Origin: Desulfobacterales bacterium
GTDB lineage: Bacteria > Desulfobacterota > Desulfobacteria > Desulfobacterales > QNYZ01
Assembly: GCA_029938515.1 (NCBI GenBank)
Contig: JAOZUU010000145.1
Location: 1-7,042 of the forward strand
Direction of reading: 5' to 3'
DNA: 7,042 nucleotides
The position numbers and the translations under genes are program-made. Position 1 is the first letter of the stretch, and each line of letters begins with the position of its first letter. Below are positions 1 through 6,932 of this stretch, piece by piece. The notes beneath the pieces were generated by a model that saw only the letters and a program-made list of their open reading frames with translations, searched no databases and was not told where the DNA came from.

Positions 1-2
1 TG

Positions 3-1010
3 GTCGCCGTATCGGCTATGAACGGGTTAAGTGTCGCCGGCATGGCGATTGGCGCTAGTATCGCCATGCCGGAAATGCTTAAACGAAAATATGACAAGGT
101 CATGGTTACCGGCGTCATCCAGGCGGGCAGTTCCCTAGGCATCATGGTCCCGCCCAGCGTGGTTCTGGTTCTTTATGGAATGATTGCCAGGCAGTCAGTA
201 GGCCAACTATGGCTGGCCGGTGTTTTTCCTGGCCTCCTGTTGGCAGCCTTGTTTGTCGTATATATCGCTATTCGATGTAAGCTTCAGCCACATATGGGAC
301 CGACGTTATCCCTGGAGGAGCGGCGACAGATAAGCTGGGGGCAGAGATTTCGGCTGCTCAGGGCCGGGATCATTCCCCTTGTCATTATTTTTTCCATGAC
401 GGGGCTGTTCTTGATGGGGATAACCAGTCTGGTCGAGTGTTCGGCCGCCGGTGCGGTGGCAACGACCATTGCCGCCATTGTCAAGGGCCGGTTAAACCGG
501 CAGGTGCTCGAAGACACACTCCGTAATACGCTGAGCGTCAGCTGCATGTTTATGTGGGTGATTCTGGCGGCCCTTTGTTTTGGTGCCGTTTTTGACGGTC
601 TTGGCGCTGTGCATGCGATCAAGTCCCTGTTCCTCGACAGGTGGGGCCTCAGTCCGTGGGGAGTCCTCGTCATGATGCAGCTGTCCTACATTCTGATGGG
701 GATGTTTCTGGACGATACGGCCATGCTCATCATTGTTGCACCGCTGTATGTCCCCCTGGTCATCAGCCTGGGATTCAACCCGATTTGGTATGGTGTTCTC
801 TATACCATCACCTGCCAGATTGCGTATATGACGCCTCCCTTTGGCTACAACTTGTTTCTCATGAAAGCGATGGCTCCTAAAGAGGTGACGCTGGCAGACA
901 TCTACCGTTCGATCATACCCTTTGTACTGGTTATGTGTGTCGGCCTGGTTATCGTCATGCTGTTTCCCGAAATAGCTCTGTGGTTGCCCAATTTATATTT
1001 TGGGAAATGA
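3..1010 (+). CDS. dctM: TRAP transporter large permease, DctM family (5' partial)
   Basis: This is the C-terminal part of the large membrane subunit of a tripartite ATP-independent periplasmic (TRAP) transporter, which uses an ion gradient to import a solute delivered by a periplasmic binding protein. The frame is open from the first complete codon at base 3, so the true start lies upstream; the Met at 18 is internal. About 335 residues are visible of a family that usually has roughly 425 or more. Family hallmarks counted from the Met at 18: the glycine/serine-rich segment followed by MPEM (about residues 4-20), the GSSLGIMVPPS motif (about 38-48), GMFLDDTAM (about 227-235) and the TPPFGYNLF motif (about 272-280), all within alternating hydrophobic helices. 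The TPPFG-type ending resembles the FcbT3-like branch, but the substrate cannot be told from sequence. The DctP and DctQ partners are presumably upstream of the window. The gene ends 36 bp from a convergent gene. Confidence 0.93.
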   Translation, partial: VAVSAMNGLSVAGMAIGASIAMPEMLKRKYDKVMVTGVIQAGSSLGIMVPPSVVLVLYGMIARQSVGQLWLAGVFPGLLLAALFVVYIAIRCKLQPHMGPTLSLEERRQISWGQRFRLLRAGIIPLVIIFSMTGLFLMGITSLVECSAAGAVATTIAAIVKGRLNRQVLEDTLRNTLSVSCMFMWVILAALCFGAVFDGLGAVHAIKSLFLDRWGLSPWGVLVMMQLSYILMGMFLDDTAMLIIVAPLYVPLVISLGFNPIWYGVLYTITCQIAYMTPPFGYNLFLMKAMAPKEVTLADIYRSIIPFVLVMCVGLVIVMLFPEIALWLPNLYFGK

Positions 1011-1035
1011 AGAAGCTCAAAAAAATGAAACTACC

Positions 1036-1061
1036 GAAAATCCGGATCAAAAACGGTTTTC
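1036..1061 (-). terminator. Weak hairpin between convergent genes, possible terminator
   Basis: GAAAA plus CCG (1036-1044, one bulged T at 1041) can pair with CGGTTTTC (1054-1061), with a 9-nt loop. Read on the minus strand, a run of T residues follows about 10 nt after the stem. The hairpin covers the last few codons of the minus-strand DUF4129 gene. The stem is AT-rich and the T run is not adjacent, so this is only a candidate end for the minus-strand operon. No stronger terminator is visible in the 36-bp gap. Confidence 0.2.
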
Positions 1062-2450
1062 AAAACAGAGTGATTTAATCCGGGCGAACCACAAGAGGGG
1101 ATTACGAATTCTTCTCAAGGCAAGTTTGGCGCGGGATATTTGATGGCTGTCAGGGAAAATGCATCCGTATATGGCCTCATCGTGCATATGGATGATAAAT
1201 CGAATCTCTTTTTCGATCTGGGGAAATCGATGTTCCAGACGAATCCCGTATTCTTTGGGTGTCTCGGTAACGACATGACGGAAGCCGCTGAACCGGCCCC
1301 AGCGCAGAAGGCGTTTATACAATTTTTCTGCTGCTCGTGAAGTATCGGGATTATCTAAAATTTTGTTCCAGAGGATCGAAAAGAGGTTCTTTGCAGAGTA
1401 GATAAAAAATAATAGAAGTTCCCATATACCCTTTTTATCTTTTTCCTCCACTGTCTCTAAAAAAAACCATTTTATCTTTGAAAAGAGCCATTTTAAGAGA
1501 CGGTAGAGTATGAAACCGGCCATAGCCAGCAGTATCGTTATTGTTATACCTATAAAGAGGTAATGAAGGATTCCCAACTCTCCTCCTGACCGGTTTATGG
1601 CTGGCAGAAGATCGCCGGTCGGTCCCTCCCCCAATTTGCGACGGAACCCGCTTTCAAGAAAAACACGTGATAGAGCAATTAAAATCTGCTCCATGGGCCT
1701 TTTCACGGCTCCGAGTAGACCGAAACTAGCCTCGGCAAAGGTTTGAAGTTTCGGTAAAAAAAGAATGAACAACCCGCCGCCCAACATTAGGGTGATAAAC
1801 GTAAAGGTCAAGGCAATTCCTGCACCCTTTAAATATATGACACCACCGGTTTGAGAAGGGCTGCGAGTATGGACAAGGCCCATCGAGAAGAGACCCAGGA
1901 TAAAAAAGGAAATGATAGATTTTGTAGATGAATGTTCCATGGGAATGGAGGCGCCTTTTACCGCGATAATAAGTTTAATAAGCAGTAGGAGAAGTAAAAA
2001 TGCAAGTCCCAGATCGAAACGGTGGCTGATTTTTGCCTGATCGGTTGGCCTTGTAATCATCCGAATCCCGCAGAACCAAAGGATCCAGACGCACAGGAGG
2101 ATTAAGATCAGGATGGGCCACTCCGCAGCTACGCGCTCATGCATAAATAGTTCCGGAATCCAACCAAAACGCCAGAAGGGAAGGTCGAGTTCGTAATAGC
2201 GATGACAGAGTCCTAGGGAGGCAAACAAAAATCCCATTAAATGAAGGCCGGATACATATACCCGGCGCCATCCCCTCTGGTGGTGGATGTAGGTGATCAG
2301 GCTTGCCACAAGAAAAATCAGGGTAGCTTCAAACACGGAAACTGGTTTTTGGGAAAGAGAGACAAAGATAAAGGATGTGCAGGCATAAAAGCAGGTTAGC
2401 ACCATCCCACCGGATGAAAGGACCAGAAGAGTGCTTTTTGGGTTTATCAT
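1047..2450 (-). CDS. Polytopic membrane protein with C-terminal DUF4129; TgpA-like without transglutaminase domain
   Basis: This 467-residue inner-membrane protein is the third gene of a moxR-DUF58 cassette. Hydrophobic segments are visible at about residues 8-30, 38-56, 66-82, 111-129, 146-164, 178-195, 208-232 and 296-318, with a possible ninth at 343-360. The C-terminal part, about 375-430, matches the DUF4129 pattern: YKRLLRWGRFSGF, then TETPKEYGIRL, then a helix ending DEAIYG. TgpA-like proteins in this position are usually about 650-750 residues, with N-terminal helices, a periplasmic transglutaminase-like domain, one more helix and DUF4129. Here only about 65 residues (233-295) separate the two helix groups, too few for a transglutaminase fold, and no Cys-His-Asp triad is evident. 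The ATG overlaps the DUF58 stop codon (TAATG), suggesting translational coupling. The gene looks more AT-rich than its neighbours, with an 8-base T run in the coding strand (1459-1466). Its function is unknown; DUF4129 membership is inferred by eye. Confidence 0.8.
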   Translation of the reverse strand: MINPKSTLLVLSSGGMVLTCFYACTSFIFVSLSQKPVSVFEATLIFLVASLITYIHHQRGWRRVYVSGLHLMGFLFASLGLCHRYYELDLPFWRFGWIPELFMHERVAAEWPILILILLCVWILWFCGIRMITRPTDQAKISHRFDLGLAFLLLLLLIKLIIAVKGASIPMEHSSTKSIISFFILGLFSMGLVHTRSPSQTGGVIYLKGAGIALTFTFITLMLGGGLFILFLPKLQTFAEASFGLLGAVKRPMEQILIALSRVFLESGFRRKLGEGPTGDLLPAINRSGGELGILHYLFIGITITILLAMAGFILYRLLKWLFSKIKWFFLETVEEKDKKGIWELLLFFIYSAKNLFSILWNKILDNPDTSRAAEKLYKRLLRWGRFSGFRHVVTETPKEYGIRLEHRFPQIEKEIRFIIHMHDEAIYGCIFPDSHQISRAKLALRRIRNPLLWFARIKSLCFENRF

Positions 2451-3661
2451 TATTTAGGGCTCTCAGGGGCGAGAATGCTTTCCAGGAAAATGGTATCTTC
2501 TTCTTGTGAATCCCTATCCATATCAAAGTCGTTAGATTTTTTCGCTACCGCAAATCGAATGGAAATATTTCTATGTTTCATGAATGCGACAGCAGACCGA
2601 GTTTGTTCTGATAGTTGATAGGAAAAATAGATACTGCTGGTTCCCCAGGGGATCTGAAAACCTCTCGATAGAATGTCCGTTACAGGGGCGGCTTTCTCAG
2701 CGCTCATTCTGGCAAGGGTTTCAAGGATGGCAGCCACCTGCAGGGGACTTCTTGAGATAGGTATGATCTTTGGTCCTCCGCCAAGGATTTTGCCGTTTGT
2801 GGCAAATCCGACGGCAATACCGCGACGATCCATTTGAAGGATGAGTGAGGCGATAACCTCCAGGATTCTTTCAAAGTCTTCCCTGGCCGGTTCATTTTCA
2901 AACTGATCGACATCGAGAAGGAAAAGTACTTTTTCCTGTTCGGCAGGTTCACAGAGCTTTTCCTGCAACCGATTGTGTCGTGCGCTCGCCTTCCAATGGA
3001 TTCCTCGCGCCGGCCTTCCCGGTTGATAGTCGCGTGTCCCGAAAACAAATACCGGGTCTTCCACCGGACTCTTTGCCCCGGGGATGCCGAAAAATTCCCT
3101 TTTAGGGAGTGTAACCGACCGGATATTAACAATGCGAGGATAAACAATGACTTCAAACCGCTCCGTTGCTGACGTTCTCCTGGAATAAAATCCGAAGAGA
3201 TCTCCTGCTCTCAGTATCGGAGGACCAAGGTCGTAAACACCCCTCCTGTCTGGAAAAAACTCCCTGGAAAAAACAGCTTGCTGGTACCAGAGAAGACCGG
3301 TCTCTTCGCTGATCCATTGACCCGTATCAGATGAGACAATCGCTCTGGGAGCGAAAAGATCGACTTTGAACAGTACCGGGAGTAATTTCGAATTAATGAC
3401 CCGAATGCCTATTTTCAGTTTCTCGCCGGGAAACAGTCTGGCCCGATTAAGCGCTATTTTGCATTCGACATTATTCAGGCTTGCCCGGCTCCAGAGATAA
3501 GCAATTAGACCCACGGCAAGAACGATGAGGGCAAAGAGTGTCAATTCCGTTACGTTATAAATCAGAGCAATAAACAGGCAGAGGAGCATAAAGGCTTGAA
3601 CGAAAAATACCAGGAAGACAGATGAGGGTGCTTCAAGTAAAGGGGGTCTCATTCTGCTCAT
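2450..3661 (-). CDS. DUF58 domain-containing protein (VWA-like, membrane-anchored)
   Basis: The 403-residue protein has two N-terminal membrane helices (about 13-35 and 41-58), a beta-rich stretch, and then the DUF58 core. Recognisable parts are RRGVYDLGPPILRAGDLFG (139-157) and the signature FGTRDYQPGRPARGIHWKAS (207-226), followed by KVLFLLDVD (244-252), which begins the VWA-like fold. The classic MIDAS DxSxS is not intact: the sequence there is DVDQFEN. DUF58 proteins are regularly encoded beside MoxR ATPases and are thought to be their partners or clients; the molecular role is not settled. It starts 2 nt after the moxR stop and its stop overlaps the next start, so the three genes are almost certainly one transcript. 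The first ATG (3661) has no strong Shine-Dalgarno, only AATAAGA upstream; a second ATG lies three codons later (Met4), so the exact start is uncertain by three residues. Confidence 0.92.
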   Translation of the reverse strand: MSRMRPPLLEAPSSVFLVFFVQAFMLLCLFIALIYNVTELTLFALIVLAVGLIAYLWSRASLNNVECKIALNRARLFPGEKLKIGIRVINSKLLPVLFKVDLFAPRAIVSSDTGQWISEETGLLWYQQAVFSREFFPDRRGVYDLGPPILRAGDLFGFYSRRTSATERFEVIVYPRIVNIRSVTLPKREFFGIPGAKSPVEDPVFVFGTRDYQPGRPARGIHWKASARHNRLQEKLCEPAEQEKVLFLLDVDQFENEPAREDFERILEVIASLILQMDRRGIAVGFATNGKILGGGPKIIPISRSPLQVAAILETLARMSAEKAAPVTDILSRGFQIPWGTSSIYFSYQLSEQTRSAVAFMKHRNISIRFAVAKKSNDFDMDRDSQEEDTIFLESILAPESPK

Positions 3662-3663
3662 TC

Positions 3664-4593
3664 TTATTGCGGCACCGGGATTCGGGAGATGATTTCTTCA
3701 AGGGTATGCTCGGGGCTTTCCCCGCTGAGTTTTCCCTTCTCACTCAAAATAATTCGATGACCCAGCACGGGTAGTATCAGCTCTTTGATGTCATCAGGAA
3801 GCACAAAACTGCGGCCTCTTAGGGCCGCAAGTCCCTGGGCGGCGCGCATCAACCCCAATGAACCCCTTGGGCTCGATCCGAAACGCAGACTTTCATGATG
3901 CCGGGTGGCAACCACGATGTCGGTAATATACTCACGAATCGGGGTGGATATCCTTATCTCTTTACGTCGTTGCTGCATATGGGTAAGTTGTTCAGGGTCG
4001 GCAACGGGTTCGAGGGAGATGAGCGGGTCATCTTTCTGAAATCTTTCCAATATGGCCATTTCCTCCGCCTTACTGGGATAGCCCAGGCTGATTTTAAGCA
4101 GAAAACGATCCAGCTGTGCCTCCGGTAGGGGAAAGGTACCCTCAAGTTCAATGGGATTCTGTGTCGCCAGCACCAAAAACGGCTTCGGAAGCGGATAGGT
4201 CTTACCGTCAATGGTTATCTGGCGTTCCTCCATGCTCTCGAGGAGACTTGACTGGGTTCTCGGAATTGCTCGATTGATCTCATCCGCCAGGAGGATATTT
4301 GTCAAAACCGGCCCTGCCTGAAATTTAAACTGCCCGCTCTTCTGATCATAGACATTGAATCCGGTAATATCCGCAGGCAGCAGGTCCGGGGTGAACTGGA
4401 TTCGTTTAAACGATCCCCTGATACTTTTTGCAAGGCACTTTGTTATCAGCGTTTTTCCAACACCCGGCACATCTTCCAGCAGGACATGGCCATCGGCAAG
4501 GAGAGCGACCATAAGGAGTTCAAGCGAATCATCCTTTCCCACAATAACGCTGGATATATTTTCAATGATTTTTTTTCCAATCTCGAAATCCAT
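3664..4593 (-). CDS. moxR: MoxR-family AAA+ ATPase
   Basis: This is a 309-residue cytoplasmic AAA+ ATPase of the MoxR group, the usual length for the family. Visible motifs, in order, are Walker A DVPGVGKT (41-48), the FTPDLLPADITG segment (67-78), Walker B LLADEINR (101-108), sensor 1 ATQN (143-146), the GTFPLPEAQLDRF block with a likely arginine finger (152-164), and sensor 2 GSSPRGS (239-245). All key residues are present, so it should be active. MoxR ATPases are thought to act as chaperones or remodelers for VWA-domain proteins, and the DUF58 gene immediately downstream is the obvious partner. The ATG is preceded by AGAGG at 5-nt spacing, which supports this start. A 183-bp gap separates it from the acyltransferase upstream, so it may have its own promoter. 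Codons 6-8 contain a run of eight A residues. Confidence 0.96.
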   Translation of the reverse strand: MDFEIGKKIIENISSVIVGKDDSLELLMVALLADGHVLLEDVPGVGKTLITKCLAKSIRGSFKRIQFTPDLLPADITGFNVYDQKSGQFKFQAGPVLTNILLADEINRAIPRTQSSLLESMEERQITIDGKTYPLPKPFLVLATQNPIELEGTFPLPEAQLDRFLLKISLGYPSKAEEMAILERFQKDDPLISLEPVADPEQLTHMQQRRKEIRISTPIREYITDIVVATRHHESLRFGSSPRGSLGLMRAAQGLAALRGRSFVLPDDIKELILPVLGHRIILSEKGKLSGESPEHTLEEIISRIPVPQ

Positions 4594-4598
4594 GATAT

Positions 4599-4603
4599 CC
4601 TCT
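4599..4603 (-). promoter_or_regulatory. Shine-Dalgarno for the MoxR ATPase gene
   Basis: AGAGG on the minus strand lies 5 nt before the ATG at 4593. It is the clearest ribosome binding site in the cassette and fixes the moxR start. The two downstream genes have weak sites and probably depend on coupling. Confidence 0.65.
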
Positions 4604-4605
4604 AC

Positions 4606-4636
4606 CCCTTAATTTCCAGTCCGCGATGTTTAAGGG
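4606..4636 (-). repeat. Inverted repeat (7-bp arms) just upstream of the moxR ribosome binding site
   Basis: CCCTTAA (4606-4612) and TTAAGGG (4630-4636) form a perfect 7-bp inverted repeat with a 17-nt spacer. In the minus-strand mRNA the 3' arm ends 2 nt before AGAGG. It could be a leader hairpin affecting moxR translation or a two-half-site operator. It has no flanking T tract and is not a terminator. Chance occurrence cannot be excluded. Confidence 0.35.
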
Positions 4637-4776
4637 CCTCGGAAATAAAATCCTGTTATTGCGCCTTGAGCCGAGCTGCGGTCGCGTTTCTTTCGCCATT
4701 GTTACAATTCACACGATCTAATAACTGCAGGGACAACGCGGCATACAGTTCTCATTCTGATGAAATTGAACATTTT

Positions 4777-5724
4777 TTAAAAGTCACTCGGCAACGGTAT
4801 TTCTTCACAGCAACTCCGCCATCGCCGGTGCCCCCAGGTCCACTGCTCGGGTGCCATTTTGATCGATTCCTCAATGTAACCATTGATCTTTGCTGTAACA
4901 GATCGAACGGCATCTTTTCTATCCATGTGGGTGTAAGGGGTTAAATCCAGCAGGTCGATATCAATCAGGTAGTCGCCAGGGGCTCTTCGAATACATCTCC
5001 CCATGAAGAGGGGGCTGTTATATTTAATGGCGAGAGTCGCGGGTATGGATACGGTGCAGGCTTTTCTGTTCATAAAGGGTATTTTCTCACCATTCCGGAA
5101 ATGTTGGTCGCACAGAAAGACATAAACATGAGGCGCTTTTTTACGCATCATCTTGATAATGTAACGCATCATGGCTTCTTTTTCGACCAGTTTTATCCCG
5201 TAGCTTTTCCTCAGTTTGACGATATAATCAGCAATAATCGGATTTTTCACCAGGCGGGCTGAAACGGCGATTGTCGCCGGCGCCAGCATACTGGCCGCTT
5301 CCGCACCCATCAGCTCCCATATGCCCACATGCCCGGAAACACCGATCACGATCGGCTCCTCTCCGGCAACAATTCTTTTGAAAGACTTCTCGGCCCTGGG
5401 AGAAATTCGTCGTTCCACCCGCACCCCGCGCCTTTCGATCAGACGCTGCATGGCCAGAGACTCGAACAATACAAGGAGGTTCGACCTGAATGAGGCCATT
5501 CCCAGATGGCGTGCCTGTTTTCGGCTTCTTCCTGTGTCCACCAGGTTCTTCAAAGTTCTTTTCCGGTGCTTGGGCAGAAACAGCCACAGGAATGGTGTCA
5601 GTGCGCTTGCCAGTACGCCCCATATTACCGGTGGCAATATTCTCACACCTGCGCCCAAGCCCCGGATGCTCGCTACGGCGGCGTACGATAGTGCTCGATG
5701 TATCGGATTCAGCTTCATGGTCAT
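4777..5724 (-). CDS. Lipid A biosynthesis acyltransferase, LpxL/HtrB family
   Basis: This 315-residue protein belongs to the LpxL/HtrB/LpxM family, which transfers a secondary acyl chain onto the lipid A precursor at the inner membrane; length is typical. A hydrophobic anchor region lies at about 24-50. The catalytic H(x)4E motif is seen in SGHVGIWELMG, with His132 and Glu137. Also typical are LCDQHFRNGEKIPFMNR (204-220), where family members carry DQ followed by a PF-G/N-R pattern, and the C-terminal PEQWTWGHRRWR (292-303), matching the usual PEQ-W-H-R-(F/W). Which acyl chain or position it serves cannot be told. It starts 10 nt after the tmk stop, so the two are likely co-transcribed. ATG at 5724 is taken, with a weak AGG upstream; a second ATG two codons later (Met3, 5718) is an alternative. 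No lpxA, lpxB, lpxK or waaA is present in the window. Confidence 0.92.
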   Translation of the reverse strand: MTMKLNPIHRALSYAAVASIRGLGAGVRILPPVIWGVLASALTPFLWLFLPKHRKRTLKNLVDTGRSRKQARHLGMASFRSNLLVLFESLAMQRLIERRGVRVERRISPRAEKSFKRIVAGEEPIVIGVSGHVGIWELMGAEAASMLAPATIAVSARLVKNPIIADYIVKLRKSYGIKLVEKEAMMRYIIKMMRKKAPHVYVFLCDQHFRNGEKIPFMNRKACTVSIPATLAIKYNSPLFMGRCIRRAPGDYLIDIDLLDLTPYTHMDRKDAVRSVTAKINGYIEESIKMAPEQWTWGHRRWRSCCEEIPLPSDF

Positions 5725-5734
5725 CGTCGCCTAT

Positions 5735-6373
5735 TCAACCACTGCCTGAAACTGCTTTTTTTAGCAGGGTGTCCACATGCGTCCGGATACATTGGTGAAC
5801 TTCCGCGACCGCACTTTTGCCATCGATCCGGATGATAAACTCATCATCCAGCGAGGCGAAAATACGGGCCACCTTTTCCAGGTATTGTTCTTTTTCAAAC
5901 AGGTTGGGCGTTTCGTTGCGTTGGTTTTTTATTCTGTCGATACCGACCTTCGTGGGAATATCAATCAGAAAGGCCGCATCGGGAAGGGGACAAAACGCCT
6001 CGTTTTCCGCTCTTATTCTTTCAGGATCAAGGCCAAGGGCCCCCTGATAGGCAATGGTGGAAAAAAAGTAGCGATCTAGAACAACCACCTTACCCGCTTC
6101 TAAAGCCGGACTAATCAGATTGCTGACGTGTGCTTTGCGATCGTTAATGAACAGACGGTATTCTTCTTCCGGCTTAATTGATTCTCTCCCTTTTTCGGCC
6201 AGTGCCCGGATTTTTTGACCGTAAATACTGTCGGTGGGCTCCCGGGAGAAAATAGCCGGAATGTTCCGGCGGCACAAATCTTTATAGAGCATTCGGGCCT
6301 GGGTGGATTTACCGGCGCCGTCGATCCCTTCGATGACAACCAGGATGCCTTTGGTAACAGTCCTCGATGTCAC
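5735..6373 (-). CDS. tmk: Thymidylate kinase (dTMP kinase)
   Basis: This cytoplasmic kinase converts dTMP to dTDP with ATP in dTTP synthesis. The 212-residue length is normal. The P-loop EGIDGAGKST spans 15-24. A dTMP-binding region SREPTDS spans 43-49; many Tmk proteins have REPGGT here, so this is the REPT-type variant. LDRYFFSTIAYQG (99-111) is the DRY-S-AYQ signature, and RIKNQRNETPNLFE (147-160) is the lid region. The start is GTG (6371-6373), overlapping the upstream stop as GTGA, with AAGGG 9 nt upstream (6383-6387). No ATG lies ahead of the P-loop in this frame, which supports GTG. Near the C-terminus, codons 205-207 read CTA AAA AAA, an A-AAA-AAA slippery heptamer; see findings. The gene lies between the HsdR-N-domain gene and the acyltransferase and is probably co-transcribed with both. 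Confidence 0.95.
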   Translation of the reverse strand: MTSRTVTKGILVVIEGIDGAGKSTQARMLYKDLCRRNIPAIFSREPTDSIYGQKIRALAEKGRESIKPEEEYRLFINDRKAHVSNLISPALEAGKVVVLDRYFFSTIAYQGALGLDPERIRAENEAFCPLPDAAFLIDIPTKVGIDRIKNQRNETPNLFEKEQYLEKVARIFASLDDEFIIRIDGKSAVAEVHQCIRTHVDTLLKKAVSGSG

Positions 6374-6921
6374 GACTGCGTGCCCTTATCGCGAATCACA
6401 TTGACGTTCATCATATCGTAAGACCGAAATATAATCGCTTCACGTTCCCGACGTTCTTCGGGAAAAGTAATAAAATTGCTGCCCGTAGCAAACCGTTCGG
6501 CTGCTTTTCGATCGGGAATGGCATCCAGGCCATTTCCGATTTCTTTCCCGGCCAGCGTATCGAGAACAATCGCCGTCTCACCGTTCGACACAATGCTGAT
6601 GGGGATCTGGTAGTCGGTCAACAGCCGGGCGGCAGCCAGGATTTCCCGCTGGCGGGATCCCAGAGAACCGGCCGCGCATTTGACGGCCATGACCATCCGG
6701 ATACTTACCTGGAGTACCAGATCTACCCGGGACCGGTAAATCTCATCTCCGATGGTGACAGTTAAAGGGAAATTGACATGGATATCACCGGCGGCAAATC
6801 CCTTTCGATTGATCAGGAATTTTTCCACGAGTTGGCGGTTGGCCTCGGCACCCACATTGGGTAATACCCGGCCGGTTACAAAGTCAGTGATCGTTTCAGA
6901 GTTGTTTATGTCAGCAGTCAT
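6370..6921 (-). CDS. Small protein with type I restriction HsdR N-terminal-like domain (orphan)
   Basis: This 183-residue protein resembles the HsdR N-terminal (HSDR_N_2-type) PD-(D/E)xK nuclease fold but is a stand-alone domain. There is no helicase part and no HsdM or HsdS gene nearby, so it is not a restriction enzyme in the usual sense. Visible: a helical N-terminus (VGAEANRQLVEKFLINRKG, 23-41), a strand with RSRVDLVL (63-70) providing the expected Asp67, then MVMAVKCAAGS (76-86), where Lys81 is kept but the residue two before it is Ala79 instead of the usual Glu or Asp. LLTDYQIPISIVSNG (100-114) follows. ATG at 6921 is preferred over GTG at 6927, because AAAAGG lies 5 nt before the ATG and overlaps that GTG. 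The stop overlaps the tmk GTG by 4 nt, implying coupling. Its biological role is unknown to me. Confidence 0.75.
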   Translation of the reverse strand: MTADINNSETITDFVTGRVLPNVGAEANRQLVEKFLINRKGFAAGDIHVNFPLTVTIGDEIYRSRVDLVLQVSIRMVMAVKCAAGSLGSRQREILAAARLLTDYQIPISIVSNGETAIVLDTLAGKEIGNGLDAIPDRKAAERFATGSNFITFPEERREREAIIFRSYDMMNVNVIRDKGTQS

Positions 6922-6926
6922 TTGCA

Positions 6927-6932
6927 CCTTTT
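6927..6932 (-). promoter_or_regulatory. Shine-Dalgarno that decides the HsdR-N-domain gene start
   Basis: AAAAGG on the minus strand ends 5 nt before the ATG at 6921. The GTG at 6925-6927 overlaps this site and has no good site of its own upstream, so the shorter ATG start is more likely. Confidence 0.55.

Larger units (their letters stand above)
4594..4776. other. 183-bp intergenic region between acyltransferase and moxR
   Basis: No gene is supported here. It is the only sizeable gap inside the minus-strand gene series, so it is the natural place for a separate moxR-cassette promoter. No well-spaced sigma-70 pair or sigma-54 GG/GC element stands out, and no strong rho-independent terminator follows the acyltransferase. 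The inverted repeat at 4606-4636 and the moxR Shine-Dalgarno lie at its moxR end. Confidence 0.5.

Noticed and set aside
284..673. Minus-strand open frame of 129 codons inside the TRAP permease gene
   Set aside because: It lies wholly antisense to a clear DctM coding region and its translation shows no recognisable domain.
4562..4699. Minus-strand 45-codon frame overlapping the moxR start in another frame
   Set aside because: It has no ribosome binding site and an arginine-rich, low-quality translation, and it overlaps the well-supported moxR start. A leader-peptide role cannot be excluded but is not supported.
4680..4720. Minus-strand stretch GTGTGAATTGTAACAATGG resembling a lac-type operator or a -10 region
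   Set aside because: The likeness is partial, symmetry is poor, and no correctly spaced -35 box accompanies it.
4486..4944. Plus-strand open frame of 152 codons across the moxR start, the gap and the acyltransferase end
   Set aside because: It is antisense to two well-supported genes, has no family features, and its composition fits a shadow frame.
6367..6765. Plus-strand open frame of 132 codons opposite the HsdR-N-domain gene
   Set aside because: It is antisense to a gene with recognisable domain features, correct coupling to tmk and a ribosome binding site.
6370..6927. Part of a type I restriction-modification system
   Set aside because: Only the N-terminal-like domain is present as a complete small gene, with no helicase region and no hsdM or hsdS; neighbours are tmk and a lipid A acyltransferase.
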